From positions 109,485-173,484 of the forward strand of contig JAAYEF010000029.1 of the NCBI GenBank assembly GCA_012728875.1: a DNA stretch of 64,000 bases. Direction: 5' to 3'. The position numbers and the translations under genes are program-made. This document shows, piece after piece, positions 8,756 to 17,903 of the stretch. The notes beneath the pieces are model-generated. The model saw only the letters and a list, made by a program, of their open reading frames with translations, was not told the origin of the DNA and did no database searches. This DNA comes from Candidatus Cloacimonadota bacterium. Lineage in GTDB: Bacteria > Cloacimonadota > Cloacimonadia > Cloacimonadales > Cloacimonadaceae. Numbering within the stretch: position 1 is the stretch's first letter; each line of letters begins with the position of its first letter.

Positions 8756-10882
8756 ATGTTTTCGAAGATTCGGAAACGCAACGGCAATATTGTCGCTTTC
8801 GACAAGCAAAAAATTGTGCGCGCAATCCAGAAAGCAGGAGAAGCGACAGGTGAGTTTGAACTCGATGCAGCGGAGGTTTTAAGCGCTCGTGTGGTGAATT
8901 TGGCAGCCCAGATCATCGACGACGCCATTCCCGAGGTGGAACGCATTCAAGACATTGTGGAGGAAGTACTTCTGGCTTCGCCCTACAAAAAATCCGCCAA
9001 GGCCTACATCATTTACCGCGACCAGCATGCCCGCATCCGCGAAATGTTCAACACCGGCGGGGTCCAATTGATCGACCAATATCTGGAAAAGCTGGACTGG
9101 CAGGTGAATGAAAACTCGAACATGGCATACTCCCTGCAAGGTTTGAACAACTACATCGCGAGTGAGATCAGTAAAACCTATTGGCTTAACAAGATATACC
9201 CTCCCGAAATTCGCCGTGCCCATCTTGAGGGGGACATCCATATCCACGATCTTGGCCAGCTTTCCGTTTACTGCGTGGGCTGGGACCTGATGGACCTTTT
9301 GAAAACCGGCTTTTGCGGAGCCGAAGGCAAGGTGGAAAGCGCACCTGCCAAGCATTTCCGCAGCGCTTTAGGGCAAATCGTAAACTTCTTTTATACCCTA
9401 CAGGGCGAAGCTGCCGGAGCGCAGGCTTTTTCAAATTTTGACACACTTTTGGCGCCTTTCATCCGCTATGACGGCCTGGCTTACAACGAAGTGAAACAGG
9501 CTCTGCAGGAATTCATTTTCAACATCAACGTCCCCACCCGCGTGGGCTTCCAAACACCCTTCACAAACATCACCCTGGACCTCCTGCCGCCCGATATATA
9601 TAAGGATACGCCCGTGATCATCGGCGGCGAAGAGCAAAAGGAAACCTACTCCGAATTCGAACTCGAAATGGATATGATCAACAAGGCGTTTTTGGAAGTG
9701 ATGATCGAGGGCGACGCCAAAGGACGGGTGTTCACCTTTCCCATCCCGACCTACAATATCACCAAAGATTTCGACTGGAGCGACCCCAAGCTCAGCTATC
9801 TTTGGGAAGCCACCGCCAAATATGGCATCCCCTATTTTTCAAATTTTGTAAATTCCGACCTCGACCCAAATGACGCACGCTCAATGTGTTGCCGTCTGCG
9901 TTTGGACACCCGCAAGCTGGAAGCCCGTGGCGGCGGACTCTTCGGCGCCAATCCGCTCACCGGCTCCATCGGCGTGGTGACCCTGAACCTGCCCCGCATC
10001 GGCTATCGCGCCAAGAGCGAGGAGGAGTTTTTCACGCTTTTGGAAGAAAAGCTCCAGATTGCCAAAAACAGCCTGGAAATCAAGCGTAAAATATTGGAAC
10101 GCTATACGCTTAACGGACTTTATCCCTACACGCGTTTCTACCTGAAAAACATCTATGAACGCTTCCTACAGTATTGGAAAAACCACTTTTCCACCATCGG
10201 CATCATCGGCATGAACGAAGCGTCGCTGAACTTTTTGGGCAAAAACCTGGGAACCGAGGATGGACGCAGCTTTGCCTTGAAGGTGATGGACTATCTGCGC
10301 GAACGCTTGGTTGAATTCCAGGAGGAAACCGAATCCAATTACAACCTGGAAGCCACACCTGCCGAGGGAACCAGCTATCGCCTCGCCATTTTGGACAAGA
10401 AATTCCACCCGGACATCATCAGCGCAAATTGCGGTTCAGACACGCCTTTCTACACCAACAGCTCGCAGCTCCCGGTGAACTATTCAGACGATATTTTCGA
10501 GGTTTTGGACCTGCAGGACGAGCTTCAAACCAAATATACCGGTGGAACCGTGCTGCACATCTTTGGCGGAGAGCGGGTTGAACACGGAGAAAGCATCCGC
10601 AAGCTTGTGCGCACCATCTGCGACAGCTACCACCTGCCCTACTTCACTTTTTCGCCCACTTTCAGCATCTGCCCCGTGCACGGCTATCTGGTTGGCGAAC
10701 AGCCGAATTGCCCCACCTGCCAGAGGAACACCGAGGTCTTTTCCCGCATCGTTGGCTACCTGCGTCCCGTTTCGCAATGGAACGAAGGCAAAAAAGCCGA
10801 ATTCAAGATGCGCACCACTTTTGACACGGTTAAAAACAGCCGCGAAAGTCGTCCCGGCGTTGTCAAACATCAGGTTTTGTAG
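8756..10882 (+). CDS. nrdD: Anaerobic (class III) ribonucleoside-triphosphate reductase
   Basis: Glycyl-radical enzyme that reduces ribonucleotides to deoxyribonucleotides without oxygen. 708 residues. Residues 1-90 are an ATP-cone (KIRKRNGNIVAFDKQKIVRA), giving allosteric control. The barrel follows, and the C-terminus holds a zinc-type C-x2-C pair (CPVHG...CPTC) and the radical site RIVGYLRP with the Gly at about residue 667. The ATG at 8756 was chosen over a TTG two codons upstream because GGAGG lies six bases before it. nrdG follows after 6 bases. Confidence 0.95.
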   Translation: MFSKIRKRNGNIVAFDKQKIVRAIQKAGEATGEFELDAAEVLSARVVNLAAQIIDDAIPEVERIQDIVEEVLLASPYKKSAKAYIIYRDQHARIREMFNTGGVQLIDQYLEKLDWQVNENSNMAYSLQGLNNYIASEISKTYWLNKIYPPEIRRAHLEGDIHIHDLGQLSVYCVGWDLMDLLKTGFCGAEGKVESAPAKHFRSALGQIVNFFYTLQGEAAGAQAFSNFDTLLAPFIRYDGLAYNEVKQALQEFIFNINVPTRVGFQTPFTNITLDLLPPDIYKDTPVIIGGEEQKETYSEFELEMDMINKAFLEVMIEGDAKGRVFTFPIPTYNITKDFDWSDPKLSYLWEATAKYGIPYFSNFVNSDLDPNDARSMCCRLRLDTRKLEARGGGLFGANPLTGSIGVVTLNLPRIGYRAKSEEEFFTLLEEKLQIAKNSLEIKRKILERYTLNGLYPYTRFYLKNIYERFLQYWKNHFSTIGIIGMNEASLNFLGKNLGTEDGRSFALKVMDYLRERLVEFQEETESNYNLEATPAEGTSYRLAILDKKFHPDIISANCGSDTPFYTNSSQLPVNYSDDIFEVLDLQDELQTKYTGGTVLHIFGGERVEHGESIRKLVRTICDSYHLPYFTFSPTFSICPVHGYLVGEQPNCPTCQRNTEVFSRIVGYLRPVSQWNEGKKAEFKMRTTFDTVKNSRESRPGVVKHQVL

Positions 10883-10888
10883 GCAAGC

Positions 10889-11599
10889 ATGAAGATTGGC
10901 GGCTTCCAAAAGTTTTCGCTGCTGGATTTTCCCGGACAGCTGGCTGCCATTATCTTCACGCAGGGCTGCAACTTCCGCTGTCCCTATTGCCACAACCCCG
11001 AATTGGTTGACCCCGCCCGCTTCGGCAAACCGCTAGCTACAGGCAAGGTTTTGGACTTTTTGCGCCGACGCCGCGGAAAGCTGGGAGCGGTGGTGATCAC
11101 CGGGGGCGAACCCACACTGCAGCCCGATTTGCTGCGTTTTATCCGTCAGATCAAATTCATGGGCTACCTGGTGAAACTGGACACCAACGGCTCCCATCCT
11201 GAAGTGCTGCAGCGTCTTGCCAATGAAGAACTTGTGGACTATTGGGCGATGGATTTGAAAGCCCCGCCAGATCTTTATCGGCTCATTTCACGCTCTTTGG
11301 TTCCAATGAACGACATCTTGTTCAGCATGGATATCCTGCGCAAAAGCGGCAAGCCCTACGAATTCCGCACCACCTTTTTCGAACGCATTTTCGACTGGGA
11401 GGATATGGAACGCATCCGCGAACTTTTGCGCCCCGGAGACAGTTTTTACCTGCAGGAATGCCATTACGACGATACTTTGGAAGACTTTCCCGACGCCACC
11501 AAAGAAGCCAAAGCAAAACTTTTGGACAATCCAGCCTGCCAATCCCTGATCCGCTGGGGCGATGAGCATCAGGTAAACATCGGCGTCCGTTCACATTAA
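10889..11599 (+). CDS. nrdG: Anaerobic ribonucleotide reductase activating enzyme (radical SAM)
   Basis: Installs the glycyl radical on NrdD using SAM and a [4Fe-4S] cluster. 236 residues; the cluster motif CNFRCPYC gives C27, C31 and C34, and the SAM-binding GGE motif is in VITGGEPTLQ. The opening MKIGGFQKFSLLDFPG is typical of the NrdG2/TIGR02495-like activases. It lies directly downstream of nrdD, which supports the assignment over other pyruvate-formate-lyase-type activases. Confidence 0.92.
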   Translation: MKIGGFQKFSLLDFPGQLAAIIFTQGCNFRCPYCHNPELVDPARFGKPLATGKVLDFLRRRRGKLGAVVITGGEPTLQPDLLRFIRQIKFMGYLVKLDTNGSHPEVLQRLANEELVDYWAMDLKAPPDLYRLISRSLVPMNDILFSMDILRKSGKPYEFRTTFFERIFDWEDMERIRELLRPGDSFYLQECHYDDTLEDFPDATKEAKAKLLDNPACQSLIRWGDEHQVNIGVRSH

Positions 11600-11602
11600 G
11601 CC

Positions 11603-14041
11603 ATGCCACAGGCACGCTTTGAAGCCCTGCTCCCCTTGGTGGAAAAGCCATCGCGCTACATCAACCACGAGCTCAACTCCGCCCAAAAAGGCTGGCAAGA
11701 CCACAATTTTTGCTTCGTCTATCCCGATATTTATGAGGTTGGCATCTCCCATCTGGGCATCAAGATCCTGTATTCAATCTGCAACCGCCTGAACGGCGTG
11801 ATGGCAGACCGTGCCTACCTTCCCTGGACAGACATGGCTGAACTTATGCGCCGGGAAAAGCTGCCCCTTTTTGGCCTGGAAAGCCGGCGGGCTTTGAAGG
11901 ATTTTGACCTAGTGGGCATCACCCTGCAAAGCGAACTCACCTATTCCAACCTCTTGGAAACCTTGTCTTTGGCGCAGATTCCCATTCTAAACGAAGAGCG
12001 GGATGAACACATGCCCATCATCATGGCAGGAGGCCCCTGCGCCACAAACCCTCTGCCCCTCTCACCCTTTGTTGATGTATTTTTCATTGGCGAAGCCGAG
12101 GAATCCATCGTGGAAATTGCAGAGGTGTTCAAACGCGTCTCCTCCCGCAAACAAAGGCTGGAAGAGCTTTCACGCATCCCCGGCTGCTGGATTCCCGCAC
12201 TTCACAAGGGTGAAAAGGTCGTGGGAAGAAAATTCGCTTCCTTCGCCCGCGGAGAACAACTGCACAGCCCACAGCTCCTTTCCTGGCAGCTTGCCACCCA
12301 CAACCGCTGTGTGGCGGAAATTATGCGCGGCTGCTCCCGCGGCTGCCGTTTTTGCCATGCAGGATATTTCTATCGTCCTGTGCGGGAACGGGATGCCAGC
12401 TCCCTGCAAAAGGAAATCCTGGATGAAATTGAACTGAGCGGCTGGGACGAGGCCGGCCTGCTTTCGCTTTCCAGCGGGGATTACAGCCGCATCACCGAGC
12501 TTTTGAGCGATCTTCTGCGCAACATTGATACAGACAGGACCCACATTTCCCTGCCTTCCCTGCGTGTGGATGCGTTGAACACGGAAACCGTGGAACTCCT
12601 GCGCGAACTTGGGCGCGAAGGGCTCACAGTGGCCCCGGAAGCAGGCTCCCAGCGTTTGCGCGATGTGATCAACAAAAACATCTCCGAGGATGAAATCATC
12701 CGCGGGGTAAAAATTGCCCTCGATCTTGGTTGGCAAAGGGTCAAGCTCTATTTCATGGTGGGTCTGCCCACGGAAACGGATGAAGACATCGAAGCCATCA
12801 CCGCCCTCATCCGCCGCATCGCAGCGCTGGACAGGCGTCTGCAAATCAGCGTGACCCTCTCCCCCTTCGTGCCAAAGCCTTTCACACCCTTCCAGTGGGC
12901 TCCAATGCTTTCCAGGGAAGAAATCCTGCGCCGCTGCATCAGCGTGAAACAGGCATTTTTCCGTCAACGCAATATCCGCATAAAATACCACACCATAGAA
13001 AGTTCCATGCTGGAAGCCATCTTTTCCCGCGGCGACGAAGCGGTGGGAAAAGCCATCCACACAGCCTGGAAAAATGGCGCCCGCTTTGATGGCTGGAACG
13101 AATATTTTGACTTTTCCATCTGGCACGCCGCATTTGAGGAAAATGGACTGGATACAGCGAAATATCTGGCGGGAAAATCCCACGAAGAGCCGCTGCCCTG
13201 GGATTTTATCGACCTGGGGCTCACCAAGGAATTTTTGCTGGAAGAATGGGAAAAAGCCAGACGTGAAGAAAGCACGCCGGATTGCCGTGAAATCTGTTCA
13301 AACTGCGGCATTTGCGCGGACGAGCTTCAAACCACCCTGGCCCCGTCGCAGGCTCCGATCAGTGTGGGAACAAAAAGCTTCAGCCCTTCCAAAGGCGGGG
13401 GGCAACACCGCTACCGGCTGTGGTATGCCAAGGAAGGCGTGTTGCGCTTCATTTCCCATCTGGACTGGATGCGCATGCTGTTCCGCTTCATCGGCCAAAT
13501 GCCGCTGCCCACGGTTTTCACGGAAGGTTTTTCTCCGCATCCCCGCGTGAGCCTGTGTCCGCCGCTGCCGCTGGGGGTTGAAAGCGTCTGCGAATATTGC
13601 GACATCTCATTTTGGAGCCGCCCTTCCCCTCAGGAAATTGCCGCTGCCTTCAACGTTCGCGGCATCCCTGAACTGCGCTATTTAAACAGCGAACCCCTGC
13701 ACGGCAAGGGCAAAGTTCCCAGCGGCGAGGTGATCATCGTTGATCTTTCCGAGCACCTTGTGGAACCCAGCCGCCGACGCTTGGAAGAGTTTTTTGAAAA
13801 AGAAACACACCTCTTCACAAAAAGCACACCCAAACGCAGTAAATCCTACGACCTGCGCCAAATCATCCTTTCCTCCCAGTGGCAAAACAACCGCCTGCTG
13901 ATCGGAAAAAGTTTGGCCAGTCCATCGCTTTACGACGTCCTGGCCGAACTGCTAATGCTGGATAAAACCCAACTATACGCTTTTTCCGTCACCCGCTTGG
14001 ATTGGATATTTTCCCCGGATCCGGGCGAGCAACGATTCTAA
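11603..14041 (+). CDS. Fused radical SAM protein with C-terminal DUF2344 domain (TIGR03960/TIGR03936 type)
   Basis: 812 residues. Residues ~1-200 resemble a B12-binding-like Rossmann region (YPDIYEVGISHLG...ITLQSELTYSN...MAGGPCATNP). Residues ~235-480 are a radical SAM core with CSRGCRFC near 245. A small Cys motif CSNCGIC follows near 570. Residues ~590-812 are a DUF2344-like domain (RYRLWYAKEGVLRFISHLDWMR split around HLD; FSPHPRVSLCPPLPLG). The two parts are separate genes in some bacteria. Three bases separate it from nrdG. The substrate is unknown; relatives often lie near RNase G and ribosomal protein genes, which are not here. Confidence 0.88.
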   Translation: MPQARFEALLPLVEKPSRYINHELNSAQKGWQDHNFCFVYPDIYEVGISHLGIKILYSICNRLNGVMADRAYLPWTDMAELMRREKLPLFGLESRRALKDFDLVGITLQSELTYSNLLETLSLAQIPILNEERDEHMPIIMAGGPCATNPLPLSPFVDVFFIGEAEESIVEIAEVFKRVSSRKQRLEELSRIPGCWIPALHKGEKVVGRKFASFARGEQLHSPQLLSWQLATHNRCVAEIMRGCSRGCRFCHAGYFYRPVRERDASSLQKEILDEIELSGWDEAGLLSLSSGDYSRITELLSDLLRNIDTDRTHISLPSLRVDALNTETVELLRELGREGLTVAPEAGSQRLRDVINKNISEDEIIRGVKIALDLGWQRVKLYFMVGLPTETDEDIEAITALIRRIAALDRRLQISVTLSPFVPKPFTPFQWAPMLSREEILRRCISVKQAFFRQRNIRIKYHTIESSMLEAIFSRGDEAVGKAIHTAWKNGARFDGWNEYFDFSIWHAAFEENGLDTAKYLAGKSHEEPLPWDFIDLGLTKEFLLEEWEKARREESTPDCREICSNCGICADELQTTLAPSQAPISVGTKSFSPSKGGGQHRYRLWYAKEGVLRFISHLDWMRMLFRFIGQMPLPTVFTEGFSPHPRVSLCPPLPLGVESVCEYCDISFWSRPSPQEIAAAFNVRGIPELRYLNSEPLHGKGKVPSGEVIIVDLSEHLVEPSRRRLEEFFEKETHLFTKSTPKRSKSYDLRQIILSSQWQNNRLLIGKSLASPSLYDVLAELLMLDKTQLYAFSVTRLDWIFSPDPGEQRF

Positions 14042-14095
14042 ATCCATCCCTCTTGGGGAGCATTTTGCTAAAATCCTGCTCTGGCAGGGCTTGAA

Positions 14096-15505
14096 TCAGA
14101 AGAACAGGTCTCGTTTTCCTTCCTTCATTTCCGTCAATTTTTCGGTTACCGCCTGGCGCATATTATCTTCCTCGATTTTGGCGAGTTCATTGTCGATAAG
14201 CTCCAAACCGGCTTTCAGTGTGCGTTTGCTCGAAAAATCATAAAGATATTCGGCGAAGGTGAGCAGTGCGTTTGGCGTGCAAAAACGCTTCACAAAGCCC
14301 GGCACGGCAAATTCCATGAAGTGTTCCCCGGTGCGTCCTGCGCGGTAGCAACTGGTGCAGAAAGAAGGAATGTAGCCGCCTTTGGCAAGTTCGTAAATCA
14401 CGTCGTCCAAGCTGCGGGTGTCGCCCAAAACGAATTGGCTTTTCTTTTTGGATTCATCGTCTTTGGCGGAATAGTCGCCCACTCCGATGCTGGAGCCGGC
14501 GTCAATTTGGGAAACTCCATAGCGCAGGATTTCATTGCGAATGGCGATGGGTTCGCGCGCCGTGAGAATCATGCCGGTATAGGGCACGCTGAGACGCAAA
14601 ACAGCCACCAGATGCCTGAAATCTTCGTCTGAAACCTGATGGGGTGGGTGTTCTGCAAAGTCCGTTCCGATGGCGGGTTCGATGCGCGGGAAGGAAATCG
14701 TGTGGGGACCCACGCCGAATCTATCTTCCAGGTGGATGGTGTGGTAAAGCAGACCCATCACCTCAAATTTCCAGTCGTAAAGCCCCATCAATGCGCCGAT
14801 ACCCATGTCGTCGATTCCGGCTTGCATGGCGCGGTCCAGTCCATCCAAACGCCAAAGGAAGCTGCTTTTGGGTCCGCGGGGGTGCTGTTTTTCGTAGGTG
14901 GGCTGGTGATAGGTTTCCTGGAAAATCTGGTAGGTGCCGATGCCGACTGATTTCACCGTGCGAAAACCTTCGATATCCAGCGGTGCGGCGTTGATATTCA
15001 CGCGGCGAATCTCGCCCTTATGATATTTTGTGTCGTAAACCGTTTGCACCGTTTCGGCAATGTATTCGGGTGAATACATGGGATGCTCGCCATAAACCAT
15101 GATCAGGCGCTTGTGTCCGGTTTCCACCAGGGATTGCGTTTCATGAACCAATTCGTCGTGGGTGAGCGTGGCTCTCACACATTCCTTGTTTGAAATACGG
15201 AAACCGCAATAGACGCAGTCGTTGATACATTCGTTGCCCACATACAGCGGAGCAAAGAGCACGATGCGGTTGCCGTAGATGCGTTCCTTCAGTTCGTGTG
15301 CGCCATCCAGAATAAGCTGCTTCAATTCCGGATCTTTCACGCTGACAAGCGCAGCAGTTTCGTCCGGATCCAGCCTGTTTTTGTCCAGAGATTTCGCAAT
15401 GATCTCCCGGATCCTGGATTCCGGAGCATGAGCTTCGCTGGCAATCAACTCTTCGATTTTTCCAGTGGGGATAAAGGATTTCAAGCCTTCGGTGCTGATC
15501 TTCAT
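14096..15505 (-). CDS. hydG: [FeFe]-hydrogenase maturase HydG (tyrosine lyase)
   Basis: HydG cleaves tyrosine to make the CO and CN ligands of the hydrogenase H-cluster. 469 residues, family length. The radical SAM motif is CINDCVYC (C93, C97, C100). The C-terminal second-cluster signature FCTSCYRAGRTGEHFM...RFCTPNALLTF is specific to HydG and separates it from ThiH. GGAG lies four bases before the ATG. It forms an operon with the small regulator upstream. The hydrogenase and hydF are not in the window; hydE lies 44 kb away. Confidence 0.96.
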   Translation of the reverse strand: MKISTEGLKSFIPTGKIEELIASEAHAPESRIREIIAKSLDKNRLDPDETAALVSVKDPELKQLILDGAHELKERIYGNRIVLFAPLYVGNECINDCVYCGFRISNKECVRATLTHDELVHETQSLVETGHKRLIMVYGEHPMYSPEYIAETVQTVYDTKYHKGEIRRVNINAAPLDIEGFRTVKSVGIGTYQIFQETYHQPTYEKQHPRGPKSSFLWRLDGLDRAMQAGIDDMGIGALMGLYDWKFEVMGLLYHTIHLEDRFGVGPHTISFPRIEPAIGTDFAEHPPHQVSDEDFRHLVAVLRLSVPYTGMILTAREPIAIRNEILRYGVSQIDAGSSIGVGDYSAKDDESKKKSQFVLGDTRSLDDVIYELAKGGYIPSFCTSCYRAGRTGEHFMEFAVPGFVKRFCTPNALLTFAEYLYDFSSKRTLKAGLELIDNELAKIEEDNMRQAVTEKLTEMKEGKRDLFF

Positions 15506-15515
15506 TTTTTCTCCA

Positions 15516-15764
15516 TTATATTTTCAATGTTATTGTTTTCACGTTTACAGACCTGATTTGGCCAAGTTTTCCGGAGAATGAGCCCAAGGTGTCCATGTCT
15601 GCCTCCACCACCAAAAAGATGACCGACACATTTTTGTCGCGCATGGGATAGCCCACCCTCATCAAAATGTGTGAGGAAAACTTGTGGATCAGTTCTGAAA
15701 CGGGGTTGAATGCCACATCCACGTCTTCCACCACGATGGTCACGATGTGCCTTTTGGGCTCCAT
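15516..15764 (-). CDS. Putative iron-only hydrogenase system regulator (TM1266 family)
   Basis: An 82-residue ACT-like protein (HIVTIVVEDVDVAFNPVSEL...MRVGYPMRDKNVSVIFLVVEAD, read with gaps) of the TM1266 family, which regularly accompanies hydE/hydG/hydF. It is presumed to sense a ligand and regulate hydrogenase genes, but no DNA-binding domain is evident. The ATG has AGGAG six bases upstream. hydG starts 10 bases after its stop. Confidence 0.82.
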   Translation of the reverse strand: MEPKRHIVTIVVEDVDVAFNPVSELIHKFSSHILMRVGYPMRDKNVSVIFLVVEADMDTLGSFSGKLGQIRSVNVKTITLKI

Positions 15765-15872
15765 ATATTTCTCCTGTATTGATATTTTTGCTGGGAGAAA
15801 GAATACAGTTCTGCACGGGGATTTTCCTCCCTTGATGCCGGAACGTATCCCTCATCTCAGGTTTATTTGGTC

Positions 15873-15900
15873 ATCTTATTCCCAGCCATATTTTTGGCAA
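15873..15900 (-). promoter_or_regulatory. Candidate promoter of the hydG operon
   Basis: On the minus strand, -35 TTGCCA (15900-15895), a 16-base spacer and -10 TAAGAT (15878-15873) lie about 110 bases before the regulator ATG. The -35 is preceded by an A-tract: AAAAAAAACCTTGCCA. The same 16 bases occur in the hydE/tetR intergenic region at 59357-59372. Assigned by eye. Confidence 0.45.
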
Positions 15901-16014
15901 GGTTTTTTTTGGTTTCCCACCATCCTGGGTTTCGAGACTAACAAAGATAAAGTACAGGGCAGTCTTGATCTCACTTAGGTTACCTCTCTTTAGTGATTGC
16001 TTCTGATCTTGACA

Positions 16015-16791
16015 TCAGGCATTAGTAGAATCGACACAGATTGTTTTGTGTTTTATATGGTAATCAATGCATCGCTTTGTGCAGTAATTGATTAACTTGT
16101 TTGCTGTGCTATTATAAAAATCTTGAAAATCTGCTTGTTTTGAAACCAGACTATTGTAGTGAAGCCTGCCGAAAACAATTTTGTCCACACTACCAATACT
16201 ATCTAAAATGGGCTCTAATCTTTGATTTACAATGTTTGGAGTAGGATAAGGCTCAATGCTAACCCATGTTTTACACCCTAAAGAACGTAACTCCTTCATA
16301 CTAGAAATTCTTTCATTGTAACTCGCAGAAAACGGTTCATAGGATTTCCTAAATTCATCGTTCAGTGACACAAGAGATATGCCCCAATGGTGATTTTTTC
16401 GGAAATCTGCTAACTGAATTGGCAAGATTCCCTTTGTTAGCGCTGAACATATAATTCCTTGTGAATCTAAATATCTAATAATCTCTAAACTCATTTCCTG
16501 AATCTCAGGATATCCAACCATAAATGGATCAGTTGTGAAACAGAGGTGCACTGACTTGATCCTGTTTCTATACTTTGGTATCTCTTTCTTTAACAAATCG
16601 ATTGCATTCTCTACAAGCCTAGGTTGAATCCAATCAGCATAATCACGTACTCTACCGAATCTTCTAGCCATCATAAAAGCATAGCAAGGATACATGCATC
16701 CATGAGAGCAACCTAGGACATGATTAATTGTGAAGTCCCCGTATTCAACCCCAGTTCTATAGAGCAGGCTTTTTCTTTTTATTGTTAACAT
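16015..16791 (-). CDS. Three-Cys-motif radical-SAM-like protein, partner of TcmP
   Basis: 258 residues, related to spore-photolyase-like radical SAM proteins. The Cys set is GCSHGCMYPCYAF (C28, C32, C36), that is CX3CX3C instead of the canonical CX3CX2C. Other SPL-like blocks are VHLCFTTDPFMVGYPEIQ, SALTKGILPIQL, and WVSIEPYPTPNI. It starts one base after the tcmP stop. Pairing of a three-Cys-motif protein with TcmP is a recognised two-gene association of unknown function. AT-rich compared with neighbours, suggesting transfer. Whether it binds a Fe-S cluster is unknown. Confidence 0.75.
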   Translation of the reverse strand: MLTIKRKSLLYRTGVEYGDFTINHVLGCSHGCMYPCYAFMMARRFGRVRDYADWIQPRLVENAIDLLKKEIPKYRNRIKSVHLCFTTDPFMVGYPEIQEMSLEIIRYLDSQGIICSALTKGILPIQLADFRKNHHWGISLVSLNDEFRKSYEPFSASYNERISSMKELRSLGCKTWVSIEPYPTPNIVNQRLEPILDSIGSVDKIVFGRLHYNSLVSKQADFQDFYNSTANKLINYCTKRCIDYHIKHKTICVDSTNA

Positions 16792-16792
16792 A

Positions 16793-17875
16793 CTATACCA
16801 GTTTGACTAAATCATCCTTATCTATGCCTGTCTGTTTACTTGTAACTCTTTGTACGATAGCTCTTCCTGACTTCTCACATTGTTTTACGGCTTTCCTAAG
16901 AACTTGGTTCTGATAAGGAGTTGCATCTATGATTAGGGAAAGCAAGTCATTATAACTACCCTCAAAGCCAGTACAGTTTCTTCGAAGGTAGTTTTCTACC
17001 TCCGACACTTGATATTCTTTCAATTCGAATATTGATAACTGGTTGTTCGATTTCCCTAGATACTCGATTCTACCATGATTGATGCTGCTAAAGCAATCTC
17101 TCATTGTCGTAGCCCCCTTGAGATGGTTTGATACATGAACCAGATAGTACAAAGTTCTATCAGCTTTGGAAGAATGTACTTTATATGGCCATACAAATTG
17201 AGCGTGCTGCTGCAACTGATTTCTGTACAAGTCCATAACAGAGTCTTCCCTTATGATGCCATGCAAATCTTTCAGTTCTCTCCATTCTTTGGTGCCCAGA
17301 AATGAATCCAGGCGTCCCGATTCAGCACCAATGCAACGTGAGACACCATCATACATGAAAGTTAACAATAATTCTACCTTCTTGTGCTTCATTATCTCGG
17401 TTAAAGTTGAAAAATCGAGATTGAGACCGAATGGGTCAATAAAAAAGAAACTTGGTCTTATAGATTCATAGGATGTACTTGTGAGCAACTTCTTGATTCC
17501 ATTATCAAAATCTGAGTGTTCGATGTAGTACTCTATGGAGCTGTGCTTGTTTTCATTTAATACTTTGCTAAGGTTATCACAAACCTCCTGATCCTGATCA
17601 ATAGCTATTATGTTCAGCTTTTTCCCACTTCTACCCCTATCTTTCCAAACTTTGGCAGCAATCACGGGAGAACCAGGATACTCATTATCATCAATGAAAT
17701 ATGATCCACATCCAGCGAAGCCATCGAAGTAGTTTAGATCTTGATATCTACTTAAGATTGGAAACCATGCACCAAGATAACATCCCAATAGTCTGTGTTT
17801 AAAATTTGTGTGCTCGTCATACTCCCAAGAGTAATATTGCTTACCATTAAGATACTTGCTTACGTATTTCTTCAT
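16793..17875 (-). CDS. tcmP: Three-Cys-motif partner protein TcmP (methyltransferase-like)
   Basis: 360 residues with a Rossmann methyltransferase-like core: NYFDGFAGCGSYF near residue 50 (motif I-like), acidic end of strand 2 in IIAIDQDQEV (D93), and SFFFIDPFG at 143-150 in the place of motif IV (DPFG instead of DPPY). The segment GSPVIAAKV after motif I is characteristic of TcmP. The C-terminal third has a basic, winged-helix-like look. I use the second ATG (17875), five bases after GGAG. 28 bases after the helicase stop, so it belongs to the same operon. Activity is unknown; nucleic-acid methylation is only suggested by the fold. Confidence 0.78.
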   Translation of the reverse strand: MKKYVSKYLNGKQYYSWEYDEHTNFKHRLLGCYLGAWFPILSRYQDLNYFDGFAGCGSYFIDDNEYPGSPVIAAKVWKDRGRSGKKLNIIAIDQDQEVCDNLSKVLNENKHSSIEYYIEHSDFDNGIKKLLTSTSYESIRPSFFFIDPFGLNLDFSTLTEIMKHKKVELLLTFMYDGVSRCIGAESGRLDSFLGTKEWRELKDLHGIIREDSVMDLYRNQLQQHAQFVWPYKVHSSKADRTLYYLVHVSNHLKGATTMRDCFSSINHGRIEYLGKSNNQLSIFELKEYQVSEVENYLRRNCTGFEGSYNDLLSLIIDATPYQNQVLRKAVKQCEKSGRAIVQRVTSKQTGIDKDDLVKLV

Positions 17876-17903
17876 CATAACTCCTTACAAAGCAATGTAG
17901 TAA

